The notes under the pieces: generated by a model
Told to the model about the DNA's origin: nothing
The model's database searches: none
What the model saw: only the letters and a program-made list of their open reading frames with translations
Assembly: GCF_019710635.1 (NCBI RefSeq)
Contig: NZ_JAIFZS010000055.1
Location: forward strand, 1 to 64,000
DNA from: Mycolicibacterium xanthum
Lineage (GTDB): Bacteria; Actinomycetota; Actinomycetes; Mycobacteriales; Mycobacteriaceae
Reading direction: 5' to 3'
DNA length: 64,000 nt
Program-made: the position numbers and the translations under genes
Shown: one piece after another, positions 32,962 to 43,967 of the stretch
Layout: the number at the start of each line of letters is the position of its first letter
How positions within the stretch are numbered: position 1 is the stretch's first letter

Positions 32962-34227
32962 TCACGCCGCCAGATCCTGGCGCTTGGCCCGCTTCTCGGC
33001 GGCCTTCTCGGCCCGCTTGGCCCGGCGGTTCGCCCGCACCGTCGCGATGGACGACTTCAGGCCGCTGCGCTGCCCCGGCTCGAGCCCGTCGAACATCCGC
33101 TCGCTGCGCGTCTCGGGCGCATCGTCGGCGGTGTCGCTGAGAAACCGGTCCGGCAGCGACAGCTTGGCGATCGTGCGCCACGTCTTGCCGTACTGCACCA
33201 GGAACGACCCTGTGGTGTAGGGCAGGTCGTACTTGTCGCAGATCTCGCGGACCCGCAGCGAGACCTCGTAAAGCCGGTTGCTGGGCAGGTCGGGATACAT
33301 GTGGTGCTCGATCTGGTGGCACAGGTTGCCGCTCATGAACCGCAGCGCCGGGCCGTTCTCGAAGTTCGCGCTGCCGAGCATCTGACGCAGGTACCACTCG
33401 CCCCGGCTTTCACCGGCCATGTCGGTCTTGGTGAATTTCTCTGCGCCGTCCGGGAAATGACCGCAGAAGATCACGGCGTTGGACCACACATTTCGGATCA
33501 CGTTGGCGATCGCGTTGGCCTTCGCCGTCGATTTGAACGTGGCGTGCGGCGACAGTGCGGTCAGCGCGGGAAACGCGAGGTAATCCTTGGCCACCTGGTG
33601 ACCGGCCTTGGTGGAGAACTCCCGCACCCGGATCAGCGTGGCGTTGCGGTCGTCGCGGCCCTTGAAGATCTTGCCGAGCTCCAGGTGCTGCAACCCGACG
33701 CCCCACTCGAAGCCGACGGCCAGCATCGTGTTGTAGAACAGGTTGAGCAGGTTGAACGGCTTCCAGCGCTGGTCCCGGGTGACGCGGAGCAGGCCGAAGC
33801 CCACGTCGTCGTCCATGCCCAGGATATTGGTGTACTTGTGGTGCATGAAGTTGTGGGTGAAGCGCCAATGCTTGGAGGCCCCGCCCATGTCCCATTCCCA
33901 CGTGGAGGAATGAATCTCGGGATCGTTCATCCAATCCCACTGGCCGTGCATGACGTTGTGGCCGATCTCCATGTTCTCGATGATCTTGGCCACGCCCAGC
34001 GTGACGGTGCCGGCCCACCAGAACCGGCGCTTGGAGCTGCCTGCCAGCAGCAGCCGGCCCGCGACCTCCAGCGCGCGTTGGGCGGCGATGGTGCGCCGGA
34101 TGTAGCGCGCGTCGCGCGCACCGCGGGAGTCCTCGATGTCCTGGCGGATCGCGTCGAGCTCGCGGGACAGGCTCTCGATGTCGGCATCGGTGAGATGCGC
34201 GAACTCGGGAACGTCGGTTATTGCCAT
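32962..34227 (-). CDS. desA3: Stearoyl-CoA delta-9 desaturase
   Basis: The 421-residue membrane desaturase has the three histidine boxes HNVMH (with GHNVMHGQWDW), HNFMHH and HQIEHH that bind the di-iron centre. It makes oleate from stearoyl-CoA using electrons from the adjacent reductase. The C-terminal 70 residues are charged (RANRRAKRAEKAAEKRA). GAGGAGG precedes the ATG. Two adjacent TACG-N4-CGTA dyads lie upstream at 34251-34277. Confidence 0.95.
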   Translation of the reverse strand: MAITDVPEFAHLTDADIESLSRELDAIRQDIEDSRGARDARYIRRTIAAQRALEVAGRLLLAGSSKRRFWWAGTVTLGVAKIIENMEIGHNVMHGQWDWMNDPEIHSSTWEWDMGGASKHWRFTHNFMHHKYTNILGMDDDVGFGLLRVTRDQRWKPFNLLNLFYNTMLAVGFEWGVGLQHLELGKIFKGRDDRNATLIRVREFSTKAGHQVAKDYLAFPALTALSPHATFKSTAKANAIANVIRNVWSNAVIFCGHFPDGAEKFTKTDMAGESRGEWYLRQMLGSANFENGPALRFMSGNLCHQIEHHMYPDLPSNRLYEVSLRVREICDKYDLPYTTGSFLVQYGKTWRTIAKLSLPDRFLSDTADDAPETRSERMFDGLEPGQRSGLKSSIATVRANRRAKRAEKAAEKRAKRQDLAA

Positions 34228-34250
34228 GGTTCAACCTCCTCTCGTCTACC

Positions 34251-34282
34251 TACGCTAGCGTAACCTACGACTCCGTAGGTTA
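34251..34282. promoter_or_regulatory. Twin dyad operator upstream of desA3
   Basis: TACGCTAGCGTA (34251-34262) is a perfect palindrome. After three bases comes TACGACTCCGTA (34266-34277), part of a larger inverted repeat TAACCTACG / CGTAGGTTA (34261-34269 with 34274-34282). The dyad centres are 15 bases apart, the same as at the reductase promoter. Confidence 0.8.
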
Positions 34283-34296
34283 CTACCCGGTAAAGC

Positions 34297-35439
34297 CTAG
34301 ACATCGAGCACACAATCCCCCGATGCCGCCGAGACACAGGTCTGCACCCGGGTGCCGGGCTCGTGCTCGGCCCCGGTCCGCAGATCGCGCACGTGCCCGT
34401 CGAGCAGACCCACCACACACGACTGGCAGATACCCATCCGGCAGCCGAACGGCATCTGGATGCCGGCCTGCTCGCCGGCGTCCATCAGCGAGGTCGCCCC
34501 GTCGATGGTCACCGACCGCCCGGCCCGGGCGAACTCGACGGTGCCGCCGCTGCCGTGCGCGGCCGTCCTGGCGGCGGCGAACCGCTCCAGGTGCAGCCGC
34601 TCGGCCAGGCCGGCGTCGGTCCAGGTTCGTTCGGCCGCCACGAGCATCGCCTCCGGACCGCACGCCCAGGTCTGGCGCTTGCGCCAATCCGGCACCACGT
34701 CGTCGAGCCGAGCCAGGTCGAGCCTGCCCTCGGTCCGCGTCGACCGCAGGTGCAGCCGGTAGCCCTCGTTGCGGTATCCCAGCTGCGACAGCTCCGCAGC
34801 GAAGAGCACGTCGGCCTCGGTGGGCGCCGAATGCACGTGCACGACATCGCCGAGCTGACCCCTGCGGACCAGCGTACGCAGCATCGCCATCACCGGCGTG
34901 ATCCCCGACCCCGCGGTGAGGAACAGCACCGCCGCGGGCGCCGGGTCGGGCAGCACGAAGTTCCCCTGCGGCGCAGCGAGTCTGACGATCGTGCCCGCCT
35001 CCACCCCGCCGACCAGGTGCGTCGACAGGAACCCCTCGGGCATGGCCTTGACCGTGATCGTGATCGTCTTCGAGCCCTTGCTGGAGATCGGGCTGGACGT
35101 CAGCGAGTAGGACCGCCAGCGCCACCGGCCGTCGACCAGCAGGCCGATGCCGATGTACTGGCCGGCCTCGTAGTCGAACGAGAACCCCCAGCCGGGCTTG
35201 ATGACCAGGGTGGCGGAGTCGACGGTCTCGCGCCGCACCTCGACCACCTTGCCGCGCAGCTCGCGCGCCGACCACAGCGGGTTGGCCAGCTTCAGGTAGT
35301 CGTCGGGCAGCAGCGGGGTGGTGATCCGGCCGGCGATGGTGCGCAGCGCGTGCCAGCCGGGGTTGTCCTTCGCGCCGGCGATGGTGGGTCGGATGGTGTC
35401 GACCACTTTGGCCGTCGTCTTGATGGAGTTCTTGGCCAT
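34297..35439 (-). CDS. Flavo-iron-sulfur reductase for DesA3 (Rv3230c homologue)
   Basis: The 380-residue protein joins a ferredoxin-NADP reductase-like module (WRWRSYSLTSSP for FAD, GSGITPVMAMLRTL and TWACGPEAML for NADPH) to a C-terminal plant-type [2Fe-2S] ferredoxin (CRMGICQSC and a later VQTCVS). It passes electrons from NADPH to DesA3. The ATG at 35439 has AGGAG five bases upstream. It is separated from desA3 by 69 bases carrying an operator, so the two genes have parallel promoters. Confidence 0.93.
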   Translation of the reverse strand: MAKNSIKTTAKVVDTIRPTIAGAKDNPGWHALRTIAGRITTPLLPDDYLKLANPLWSARELRGKVVEVRRETVDSATLVIKPGWGFSFDYEAGQYIGIGLLVDGRWRWRSYSLTSSPISSKGSKTITITVKAMPEGFLSTHLVGGVEAGTIVRLAAPQGNFVLPDPAPAAVLFLTAGSGITPVMAMLRTLVRRGQLGDVVHVHSAPTEADVLFAAELSQLGYRNEGYRLHLRSTRTEGRLDLARLDDVVPDWRKRQTWACGPEAMLVAAERTWTDAGLAERLHLERFAAARTAAHGSGGTVEFARAGRSVTIDGATSLMDAGEQAGIQMPFGCRMGICQSCVVGLLDGHVRDLRTGAEHEPGTRVQTCVSAASGDCVLDV

Positions 35440-35489
35440 GGCGGCTCCTGCCCGGGGATCTGGTTGCAGCCCGAGGGCCGCGCTCAACC

Positions 35490-35516
35490 TACGGTACCGT
35501 AACTTACGGTGCCGTA
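35490..35516. promoter_or_regulatory. Twin dyad operator upstream of the desA3 reductase gene
   Basis: TACGGTACCGTA (35490-35501, perfect palindrome) and TACGGTGCCGTA (35505-35516) are spaced by three bases, centres 15 bases apart. The architecture is identical to the desA3 operator. Confidence 0.8.
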
Positions 35517-35525
35517 TCCAGCCCT

Positions 35526-36029
35526 TCAGAGCAGTTCCAGCAGGAACTGCAGCTCCTGTGGCGCGTACCACGCCAGGTCGTGGTCCTGCGCATCGCCGAC
35601 CGTGAGCTCGGCGTCCTCGTCCCCGAGGTCGGCGGCATCGATCACCTCGATCGCGGCTTCGACCGCCGGCTCGGCCCCGGCGTTGTCGACATAGGCGGCG
35701 ATCACCCGGTCGAGCGGGATCGCGCCGGCGACCCGAACGACGGCGTCGTCGAGGTCGGGCCGCAGCGTGACCTCGGCGTCGTCGGCGTCGGCCTCCAGCA
35801 CCGCCCGCCGCGGCGGCAACTCCCCGGTCGCGCCGTCGGCCAGCAGCCGCAGCGACGCCAGCGCCGCGTCGCGCAGTGCGACATCGGCCAGCTCGTCGTC
35901 GTCACCGTGCGAGTAGGCCTCGCGCAGCGTGGGGGTCACCGCGAATGCCGTCCCGTTCACCGGACGCAGCGAGGCGTCGGCGACGAACTGCTGCAGCATG
36001 GCGAGGGTGACCGGGACGAAGACACGCAC
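35526..36029 (-). CDS. Conserved protein of unknown function (Rv3231c homologue)
   Basis: The 167-residue acidic protein begins VFVPVTLAMLQQFVADASLRPVNGTAFAVTP and has a long Asp/Ala-rich middle (ADADDAEVTLRPDLDD). No motif gives a function. TACCCT (minus strand, 36042-36037) lies seven bases before the GTG at 36029, suggesting a leaderless start and excluding a longer N-terminus. It sits upstream of the desaturase-reductase genes on the same strand. Confidence 0.82.
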   Translation of the reverse strand: MRVFVPVTLAMLQQFVADASLRPVNGTAFAVTPTLREAYSHGDDDELADVALRDAALASLRLLADGATGELPPRRAVLEADADDAEVTLRPDLDDAVVRVAGAIPLDRVIAAYVDNAGAEPAVEAAIEVIDAADLGDEDAELTVGDAQDHDLAWYAPQELQFLLELL

Positions 36030-36042
36030 GAGAGGAAGGGTA

Positions 36043-36142
36043 ACCGCGCACGCGAGGAGCAGATGAAGACACCGCGCACGCAAGGAGCGAAAACGTCACC
36101 GCGCACGCGAGGAGCGAAAACGTCACCGCGCACGCGAGGAGC
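36043..36142. repeat. 27-28 bp tandem repeat between ppk2 and the Rv3231c homologue
   Basis: Units at 36043-36070, 36071-36097 and 36098-36124 and a partial unit at 36125-36142 share ACCGCGCACGCGAGGAGC. The repeat fills almost all of the gap and lies directly upstream of the Rv3231c-homologue promoter. It is likely a VNTR. Confidence 0.9.
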
Positions 36143-36147
36143 ACCGG

Positions 36148-37011
36148 TTACTGATTGACGTCGCCGATCAGGGTCGCGACGTGGTCGGGCACGTAGGTCG
36201 ACAGCTCGCGCGGCGGGCGCTGGTACTCACCGGTGAACACCAGCCGCGTCGGCAGCTTCACCTTCGGCACGTGCACGTCGTGGTAGTCGATGGTGGACAG
36301 CAGGTGCGCCATCATGTTCAGCCGGGCGTGCTTCTTGATGTTGGACTCGACGACGAACCACGGGCTCAGCGGGGTGTCGGTGTGCACCATCATCTCGTCC
36401 TTGGCGCGCGAGTAATCCTCCCACCGGTACACCGACTCCAGGTCCATCGGGCTGAGCTTCCACTGCCGCACCGGGTCGTTCATCCGCGACCGGAACCGCT
36501 TCAGCTGTTCGTCGTCGGACACCGAGAACCAGTACTTGCGCAGCAGCACACCGTCGTCGATCAGCATCTGCTCGAAGATCGGCGTCTGGCGCAGGAACAG
36601 CATGTGCTCGGCCGGGGTGCAGAACCCCATCACCTTCTCGACGCCGGCGCGGTTGTACCAGGACCGGTCGAAAAGCACGATCTCGCCCTTGGCGGGCAGA
36701 TGGGCGATGTAGCGCTGGTAATACCATTGGCCCCGTTCACGATCCGACGGTGCCGGAAGCGCGGCGATGCGGGCGACGCGCGGGTTCAGATATTCGGTCA
36801 TCCGTTTGATCGTGCCGCCCTTGCCGGCGGCGTCGCGGCCCTCGAAGACGATCACCACGCGGGCGCCGGTCTCCCGGACCCACTCCTGAAGCCGCACCAA
36901 TTCCGTTTGGAGACGGAACAGTTCGGCTTCGTAGATGTCGTTGGCGATCTTCTTGCGCTTCTTCTTTCCGGCCTTCTTCTCAGCGGTGTCGCCGGACTCC
37001 TTCTTGCCCAC
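36148..37011 (-). CDS. ppk2: Polyphosphate kinase 2
   Basis: The 287-residue PPK2 enzyme has Walker A FEGRDAAGKGG (about residue 55), Walker B-like IVLFDRSWYNRAGVE, and the lid region LRQTPIFEQML and KYWFSVSDDEQ. It transfers phosphate between polyphosphate and nucleotides, usually making GTP or ATP in this class. The GTG at 37011 follows a perfect TAAGAT -10 by six bases, a clear leaderless start; a TTG two codons upstream is the alternative. The N-terminus is lysine-rich. Confidence 0.93.
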   Translation of the reverse strand: MGKKESGDTAEKKAGKKKRKKIANDIYEAELFRLQTELVRLQEWVRETGARVVIVFEGRDAAGKGGTIKRMTEYLNPRVARIAALPAPSDRERGQWYYQRYIAHLPAKGEIVLFDRSWYNRAGVEKVMGFCTPAEHMLFLRQTPIFEQMLIDDGVLLRKYWFSVSDDEQLKRFRSRMNDPVRQWKLSPMDLESVYRWEDYSRAKDEMMVHTDTPLSPWFVVESNIKKHARLNMMAHLLSTIDYHDVHVPKVKLPTRLVFTGEYQRPPRELSTYVPDHVATLIGDVNQ

Positions 37012-37071
37012 CCGCAAATCTTAGTTTGTTCACCGCGATTTCACCGGCCTGACCAGGAACTCAGCCGAAAC

Positions 37072-38481
37072 TCACTGCGCGGCGTCGACCAACTCCTCCA
37101 GCGATTCGCGCAGCAGGCCGGGCAGCATGTCGACGTCGCTCATGGCATCCCGGTCGGCGTTGATCCCGAAGTAGAGCATGCCGTTGTAGGACGTGACGCC
37201 GATCGCCAGCACCTGGTTGTGCAGCAGCGGCGGAACGGCGTAGGTCTCCAGCAGCTTGGTGCCCGCGACGTACATCTGCTTCTGCGGGCCAGGCACGTTG
37301 GTGATCAGCAGATTGAACAGACGGGCCGAGAAGCTGGTGGCGACCCGGATGCCCATCGCGTGCAGCGTCGGCGGGGCGAACCCGGACAGCGTCACGATGG
37401 TGCGGGCGTCGACGAGGCTGGCCGCCGTCGAGTGCGACTCGGTGGCGTGGGTGATCTGCGACAAACGCACCACCGCGTTGGCCTCCCCGACAGGCAGGTC
37501 CACCAGGAACGGTGACACCTCGCTGATCGCCTGGCCGGGGCTGGTCGAGTCGATGTCGGCATCGGGGTACACCGACATCGGGGCCATGGCACGCACGGTC
37601 GTCGTCGAGGTCACCGGCTCCCCGCGGGACAACAGCCAGTTGCGCAGCGCGCCGGCGACGACCGCAAGCACCACGTCGTTGATGTCGCAGTCGTATCGAC
37701 CGCGCACCATCCGGAACTCGTCGAGGCTGCCGGATGCCACCGAGAAACGGCGGTTGCGCGACACCCTGGTGTTCAGCGGGCTGTTCGGGGCGGTGCCGCG
37801 GGCGGCGGTGCGGGCGATGTCGGCGACCCGGCGCCCGAGATCGAGCAGTTGCTCGCTGTTGGTCACGGTCTCGCGGACCGCCGAGCGCACCGCGGCGGCC
37901 TGGGCGCTCGGCCCGGTGATCCATTCACCGAGCGCGCCCATCAGCAGTCGGCGGTCGCTGGGTTCGCGTGCCGGGATCCAGATGTCCTCACCGAACACCG
38001 GCGGTTTCTGGGTCCGGTCGGCGATCACATGACCGATCTCCAACGCGGTCATGCCGTTCACCAGCGCCTGATGCGACTTGGTGTAGATCGCGACCCGGTT
38101 CTTGGCCAGCCCCTCGACCAGGTACATCTCCCACAGCGGCCGCGACTTGTCCAGCGGCCGCGACCCCAGCCGCGCCACCAGGTCGTGCAGCTGGGCGTCG
38201 CTGCCCGGCGACGGCAGGGCGGAGCGACGGATGTGGTAGGTGATGTCGAAGTCACGGTCGTCGATCCACACCGGCCGGGCCAGCCCGAACTTCACCTCCC
38301 GCACCTTCTGCCGATAGCGGGGAATCTGCGGCAGCCGGTGTTCGACGGTTTCGAGCAGGGTTTCGTAGCTCAGCCCGTTGCGGGGTTTGCGCAGGATCTG
38401 CAGTGACCCGACGTACATCGGCGTCGACGAGTTCTCCAACCGGTAGAACGACGCGTCAGACGCCGACAACCTGGTCACCAC
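37072..38481 (-). CDS. Wax ester synthase/diacylglycerol acyltransferase-like protein (Tgs3 region homologue)
   Basis: The 469-residue WS/DGAT family protein keeps the family N-terminus (LSASDASFYRLENSSTPMYVG) and the C-terminal NVPGPQKQMYVAGTKL motif. The catalytic HHxxxDG is replaced by HQALVNG (about residue 136), changing the second His to Gln and Asp to Asn. M. tuberculosis has two short genes here (Rv3233c and Rv3234c, tgs3); this single frame spans both. Acyltransferase activity is uncertain. Confidence 0.88.
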   Translation of the reverse strand: MVTRLSASDASFYRLENSSTPMYVGSLQILRKPRNGLSYETLLETVEHRLPQIPRYRQKVREVKFGLARPVWIDDRDFDITYHIRRSALPSPGSDAQLHDLVARLGSRPLDKSRPLWEMYLVEGLAKNRVAIYTKSHQALVNGMTALEIGHVIADRTQKPPVFGEDIWIPAREPSDRRLLMGALGEWITGPSAQAAAVRSAVRETVTNSEQLLDLGRRVADIARTAARGTAPNSPLNTRVSRNRRFSVASGSLDEFRMVRGRYDCDINDVVLAVVAGALRNWLLSRGEPVTSTTTVRAMAPMSVYPDADIDSTSPGQAISEVSPFLVDLPVGEANAVVRLSQITHATESHSTAASLVDARTIVTLSGFAPPTLHAMGIRVATSFSARLFNLLITNVPGPQKQMYVAGTKLLETYAVPPLLHNQVLAIGVTSYNGMLYFGINADRDAMSDVDMLPGLLRESLEELVDAAQ

Positions 38482-38675
38482 TGCGGTGCCGCCTCCCTCG
38501 AGTTCCCCGACCCGAACGGTCAGACCCCGACACGTTATCCGCAGATTCCGTACCCGCGCACAACGGGTGCGCTCCGGGGTCCGACGGGCGTGCGATCATG
38601 GGGTGGTCTGCTCCTCTCCAGCAGATCCCCCCGCGCGACGCCGTCCGCGGACCCGTCGATCGCTGGAGAACATTG

Positions 38676-39167
38676 ATGACCGCATCCCCGATCTCGCCGG
38701 ACCAGTCCGCCCTGTGGACGACCGCCCCGGTCATCGATTACGAGCCCGCACCGGTGAGCCCGCAGGCCGACCCGCCCTGCCCGGGGCCGTTACCTGCGTC
38801 GCTGCACCGTCGTCCGCGGCGTGTCCACCGGCCCCGCGAAACACCGCCGCCGCGGGCCGCGGTGGTCTTCGCCGAGACCGCGCTGCGGCAGGTGATCGAG
38901 GTGATCGACCGGCGCAGGCCGGTCGCGCAGCTACGCCGGCTGATGACCCCGGTGCTGGTCGACTACGTCATCGGGCGCGCGGGCACACCACAGCGCGGCA
39001 GCGCGACACTGCGCCGGGTGCGGGTGCGCGGTGTGGACACCGGCGGCGAGCCCACCGCGGCGGAGGTGTTCGCGACGTTCGTCCGCGCCGGACGGGTGCA
39101 CGCCGTCGCTGCGCGCATCGAGCCGCACCGCGACCGCTGGCGCTTAGTGGCGCTGCAGATCGGCTGA
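38676..39167 (+). CDS. Rv3235-family protein
   Basis: The 163-residue protein has a proline/arginine-rich N-terminal half and a conserved C-terminal half (FAETALRQVIEVIDRRRPVAQLRRLMTP, VRAGRVHAVAARIEPHRDRWRLVALQIG). This pattern matches the actinobacterial Rv3235/DUF6459 family found next to secA. The role is unknown; the constant secA neighbourhood hints at a secretion link. GGAGAA precedes the ATG. It is convergent with secA1 and separated from it by repeats. Confidence 0.82.
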   Translation: MTASPISPDQSALWTTAPVIDYEPAPVSPQADPPCPGPLPASLHRRPRRVHRPRETPPPRAAVVFAETALRQVIEVIDRRRPVAQLRRLMTPVLVDYVIGRAGTPQRGSATLRRVRVRGVDTGGEPTAAEVFATFVRAGRVHAVAARIEPHRDRWRLVALQIG

Positions 39168-39182
39168 TGTCAGCGGCGGGAA

Positions 39183-39343
39183 CGTTCAGACCGCTGGGCC
39201 TCGTTCAGACCGCTGGGCCTCGTTCGGACTGCACCCACGGCGGCGGCTACTCGAACTTTCCCGCCCTGAGCGCAGTCTCAACGGGTCACGCTGGTGGCTA
39301 CTCGAACTTTCCCGCCCTGAACGCAGCCCCAACGGGTCACGCT
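39183..39343. repeat. Direct and family 2 repeats between the Rv3235 homologue and secA1
   Basis: CGTTCAGACCGCTGGGCCT occurs twice (from 39183 and 39203). Then a 48-base unit occurs twice (39245-39292 and 39296-39343) with three mismatches; it contains TTTCCCGCCCTGA and the CGCAGTCTCAACGGGTC type end, the same as the right arm of the family 2 hairpin at 32828-32910. No gene is present in the interval. Confidence 0.85.
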
Positions 39344-39347
39344 GCGT

Positions 39348-42149
<2,802 letters not shown>

Positions 42150-42212
42150 GCTTCTTACCCTTTTTCGTCGATGGGTCGTCACCGGTGGACGGACACCATC
42201 GTACGGGGGTCT

Positions 42213-42243
42213 CCGGCGCGCAAACCGTCACCTTGCGCGCCGG
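42213..42243 (-). terminator. Hairpin between hpf and secA1
   Basis: A perfect 11-base-pair stem (42213-42223 CCGGCGCGCAA with 42233-42243 TTGCGCGCCGG) has a nine-base loop, 20 bases past the hpf stop. No T-tract follows, so it may be a terminator or an mRNA 3' end. Confidence 0.75.
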
Positions 42244-42262
42244 ACCGGATCCGGCCGTTTGG

Positions 42263-42949
42263 TCAGGCCAGCCGGATCAACCCGTAGTCGTAGGCGTGGC
42301 GCCGGTAGACCACGCACGGCCGGTCGCTGTCCTTGTCGTGGAACAGGAAGAAATCGTGCCCGACCAGCTCCATTTCGTAGAGCGCGTCGTCGACGGTCAT
42401 CGGGGTGGCGGGGTGTTCCTTGGTGCGCACGATCCGCCCCGGCTCGTGGTCGTCGACGTGCTCGGCCGGCGCGGCGGGGGGTGTGGAGGGCATGGTGAAC
42501 GCCTCATCCAGGTGGCTGAGCGAGGTGGCCTCGTGCAGCGACACCGGCGTCTTGTCGCCGTAATGGACCTTGCGGCGGTCCTTGCTCTTGCGCAGCCGTC
42601 CTTCGAGTTTGTTCGCCGCCGACTCCAGGGCGGCATAGAAGCTGTCCGCGCAGGCCTCTCCGCGCACGACCGGGCCACGGCCCTTGGCGGTGATCTCGAC
42701 GTGCTGACAGTTCTTCCGCTGCCGCCGATTCTTCTCGTGGTCGAGCTCGACGTCGAACAGGTAGATGGTGCGGTCGAATCGTTCCAGGCGGGACAGCTTC
42801 TCTGCGACGTAGGTACGGAAGTGGTCGGGTACCTCCACGTTGCGGCCCTTCACCACCACCTCGGCGTTTGCGGAGGGTTGCGAGGTTTCCGGTGCGCTGC
42901 TCGGGTCCACCACCATCGTGCTGTCTGAGTCCGCGGAATAACTTGACAT
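42263..42949 (-). CDS. hpf: Long-form ribosome hibernation promoting factor
   Basis: The 228-residue protein has an N-terminal RaiA/HPF domain (VVVKGRNVEVPDHFRTYVAEKLSRLERFD, VEITAKGRGPVVRGEA, FYAALESAANKLEGRLRK) and a C-terminal dimerisation domain (DDALYEMELVGHDFFLFHD, VVYRRHAYDYGLIRL). It silences 70S or 100S ribosomes in stationary phase. The ATG at 42949 was preferred to a TTG three codons upstream. The 285-base gap upstream (42950-43234) holds its promoter region and no gene that I can see. Confidence 0.93.
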   Translation of the reverse strand: MSSYSADSDSTMVVDPSSAPETSQPSANAEVVVKGRNVEVPDHFRTYVAEKLSRLERFDRTIYLFDVELDHEKNRRQRKNCQHVEITAKGRGPVVRGEACADSFYAALESAANKLEGRLRKSKDRRKVHYGDKTPVSLHEATSLSHLDEAFTMPSTPPAAPAEHVDDHEPGRIVRTKEHPATPMTVDDALYEMELVGHDFFLFHDKDSDRPCVVYRRHAYDYGLIRLA

Positions 42950-43234
42950 GCTTGGCAACTCGATTCTCTTTCACGTACGCACGCCCATGCGTGCCCGGCA
43001 AGGGAAGAAGTCGCACCGACGGGGCATACCTGGTCGCGCCCTTCACCGGTGCAAGGTGTCGACTACTCACCTCCTACCGCTGGCGCGATACCGGCGTCTC
43101 CTGTTCGGAGCGCCGCCGTGAGCTGTTCACGGATGGTTGGTGCCGACGGTAGTCCGTGTTCACCCCGTCGTGCCACCAATTCGTCACACCTGTTTTCAGT
43201 TCTTCACGCCCGATTGATCTGCGGGTAATCGTGC

Positions 43235-43861
43235 TCACGCGTTAGCCAGCGTCAGCACGGCGAGCACCCCGGTTCCGCGGGTTTGCAGCACTCGGACCGA
43301 CTCGGCGGCGGTCGCTCCGGTGGTCACGACGTCGTCGACGATCACCACCGGGCCCTGCACCGCGCCGCGCTGCCGGACCCGGCCGCTGACGTTGCGCTGC
43401 CGCTCGGCCGCCGAAAGCCCCACGGAGTCGCGGGTGAACCGGCGCAGGTACAGCACCGGCGCGAGTTCCAAACCCGGGCCCCGGGTGGCCAGGCGTGCGA
43501 TGCGGGTGACCGGGTCGCCGCCGCGCCGGCGGGCGGAGGACCGGCGGGTGGGAGCGGGCACCACGGTCAGCGGGGTCTCCAGGATTCCCCAGGTCAGCAG
43601 GCGCTGCAGGCCCGCGCGCAGGTGGTCGGCCAGCGGTGCGATCAGGTCGGCTCTGCCGTGCTCCTTGACCGCGACGATTGCGTTCCGCCGGGCGCCCGCG
43701 TAGCGGCCCATCGCCAGCACCGGAACGCCGGGGTCCAATCGCGGACTGACCACGTGCGGCTGGTCCGGCCCGACCTCGAGTTCCTTCGCGCACGCCGGAC
43801 ACCAGGCCGTCGCGGGGGCACCGCAGCCGCCGCATTGCAGCGGCAACACCAGATCCAGCAC
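43235..43861 (-). CDS. comF: ComF-family phosphoribosyltransferase-like protein
   Basis: The 208-residue protein has an N-terminal zinc-ribbon (CGGCGAPATAWCPAC) and a type I PRTase motif GPVVIVDDVVTTGATAAES near the C-terminus. Homologues assist DNA uptake in competent bacteria, but the role in mycobacteria is not known. GGAGG lies nine bases before the GTG at 43861; another GTG two codons upstream is too close to the site. Confidence 0.88.
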   Translation of the reverse strand: MLDLVLPLQCGGCGAPATAWCPACAKELEVGPDQPHVVSPRLDPGVPVLAMGRYAGARRNAIVAVKEHGRADLIAPLADHLRAGLQRLLTWGILETPLTVVPAPTRRSSARRRGGDPVTRIARLATRGPGLELAPVLYLRRFTRDSVGLSAAERQRNVSGRVRQRGAVQGPVVIVDDVVTTGATAAESVRVLQTRGTGVLAVLTLANA

Positions 43862-43905
43862 GCTCACGGACCTCCGTTGGGCGCGCCAGTCGCCGGACCC
43901 CGCCC

Positions 43906-43967
43906 CGCCGAGTGTGAATCCACTGCGAGTTTGCGGCCAGAAAGTCGCACTGCGTTCACGCTCGGCG
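43906..43967. repeat. Interrupted palindrome, family 3, copy A
   Basis: Arms CGCCGAGTGTGAA (43906-43918) and TTCACGCTCGGCG (43955-43967) pair with one G-U; the spacer is 36 bases. The right arm forms the last codons of the DUF559-like gene. The same layout recurs at 44850-44913. Confidence 0.85.

Noticed and set aside
42263..42958. Three extra residues on HPF from a TTG start
   Set aside because: The ATG at 42949 is a better start codon and fits the known N-terminus; the upstream TTG has no ribosome site.
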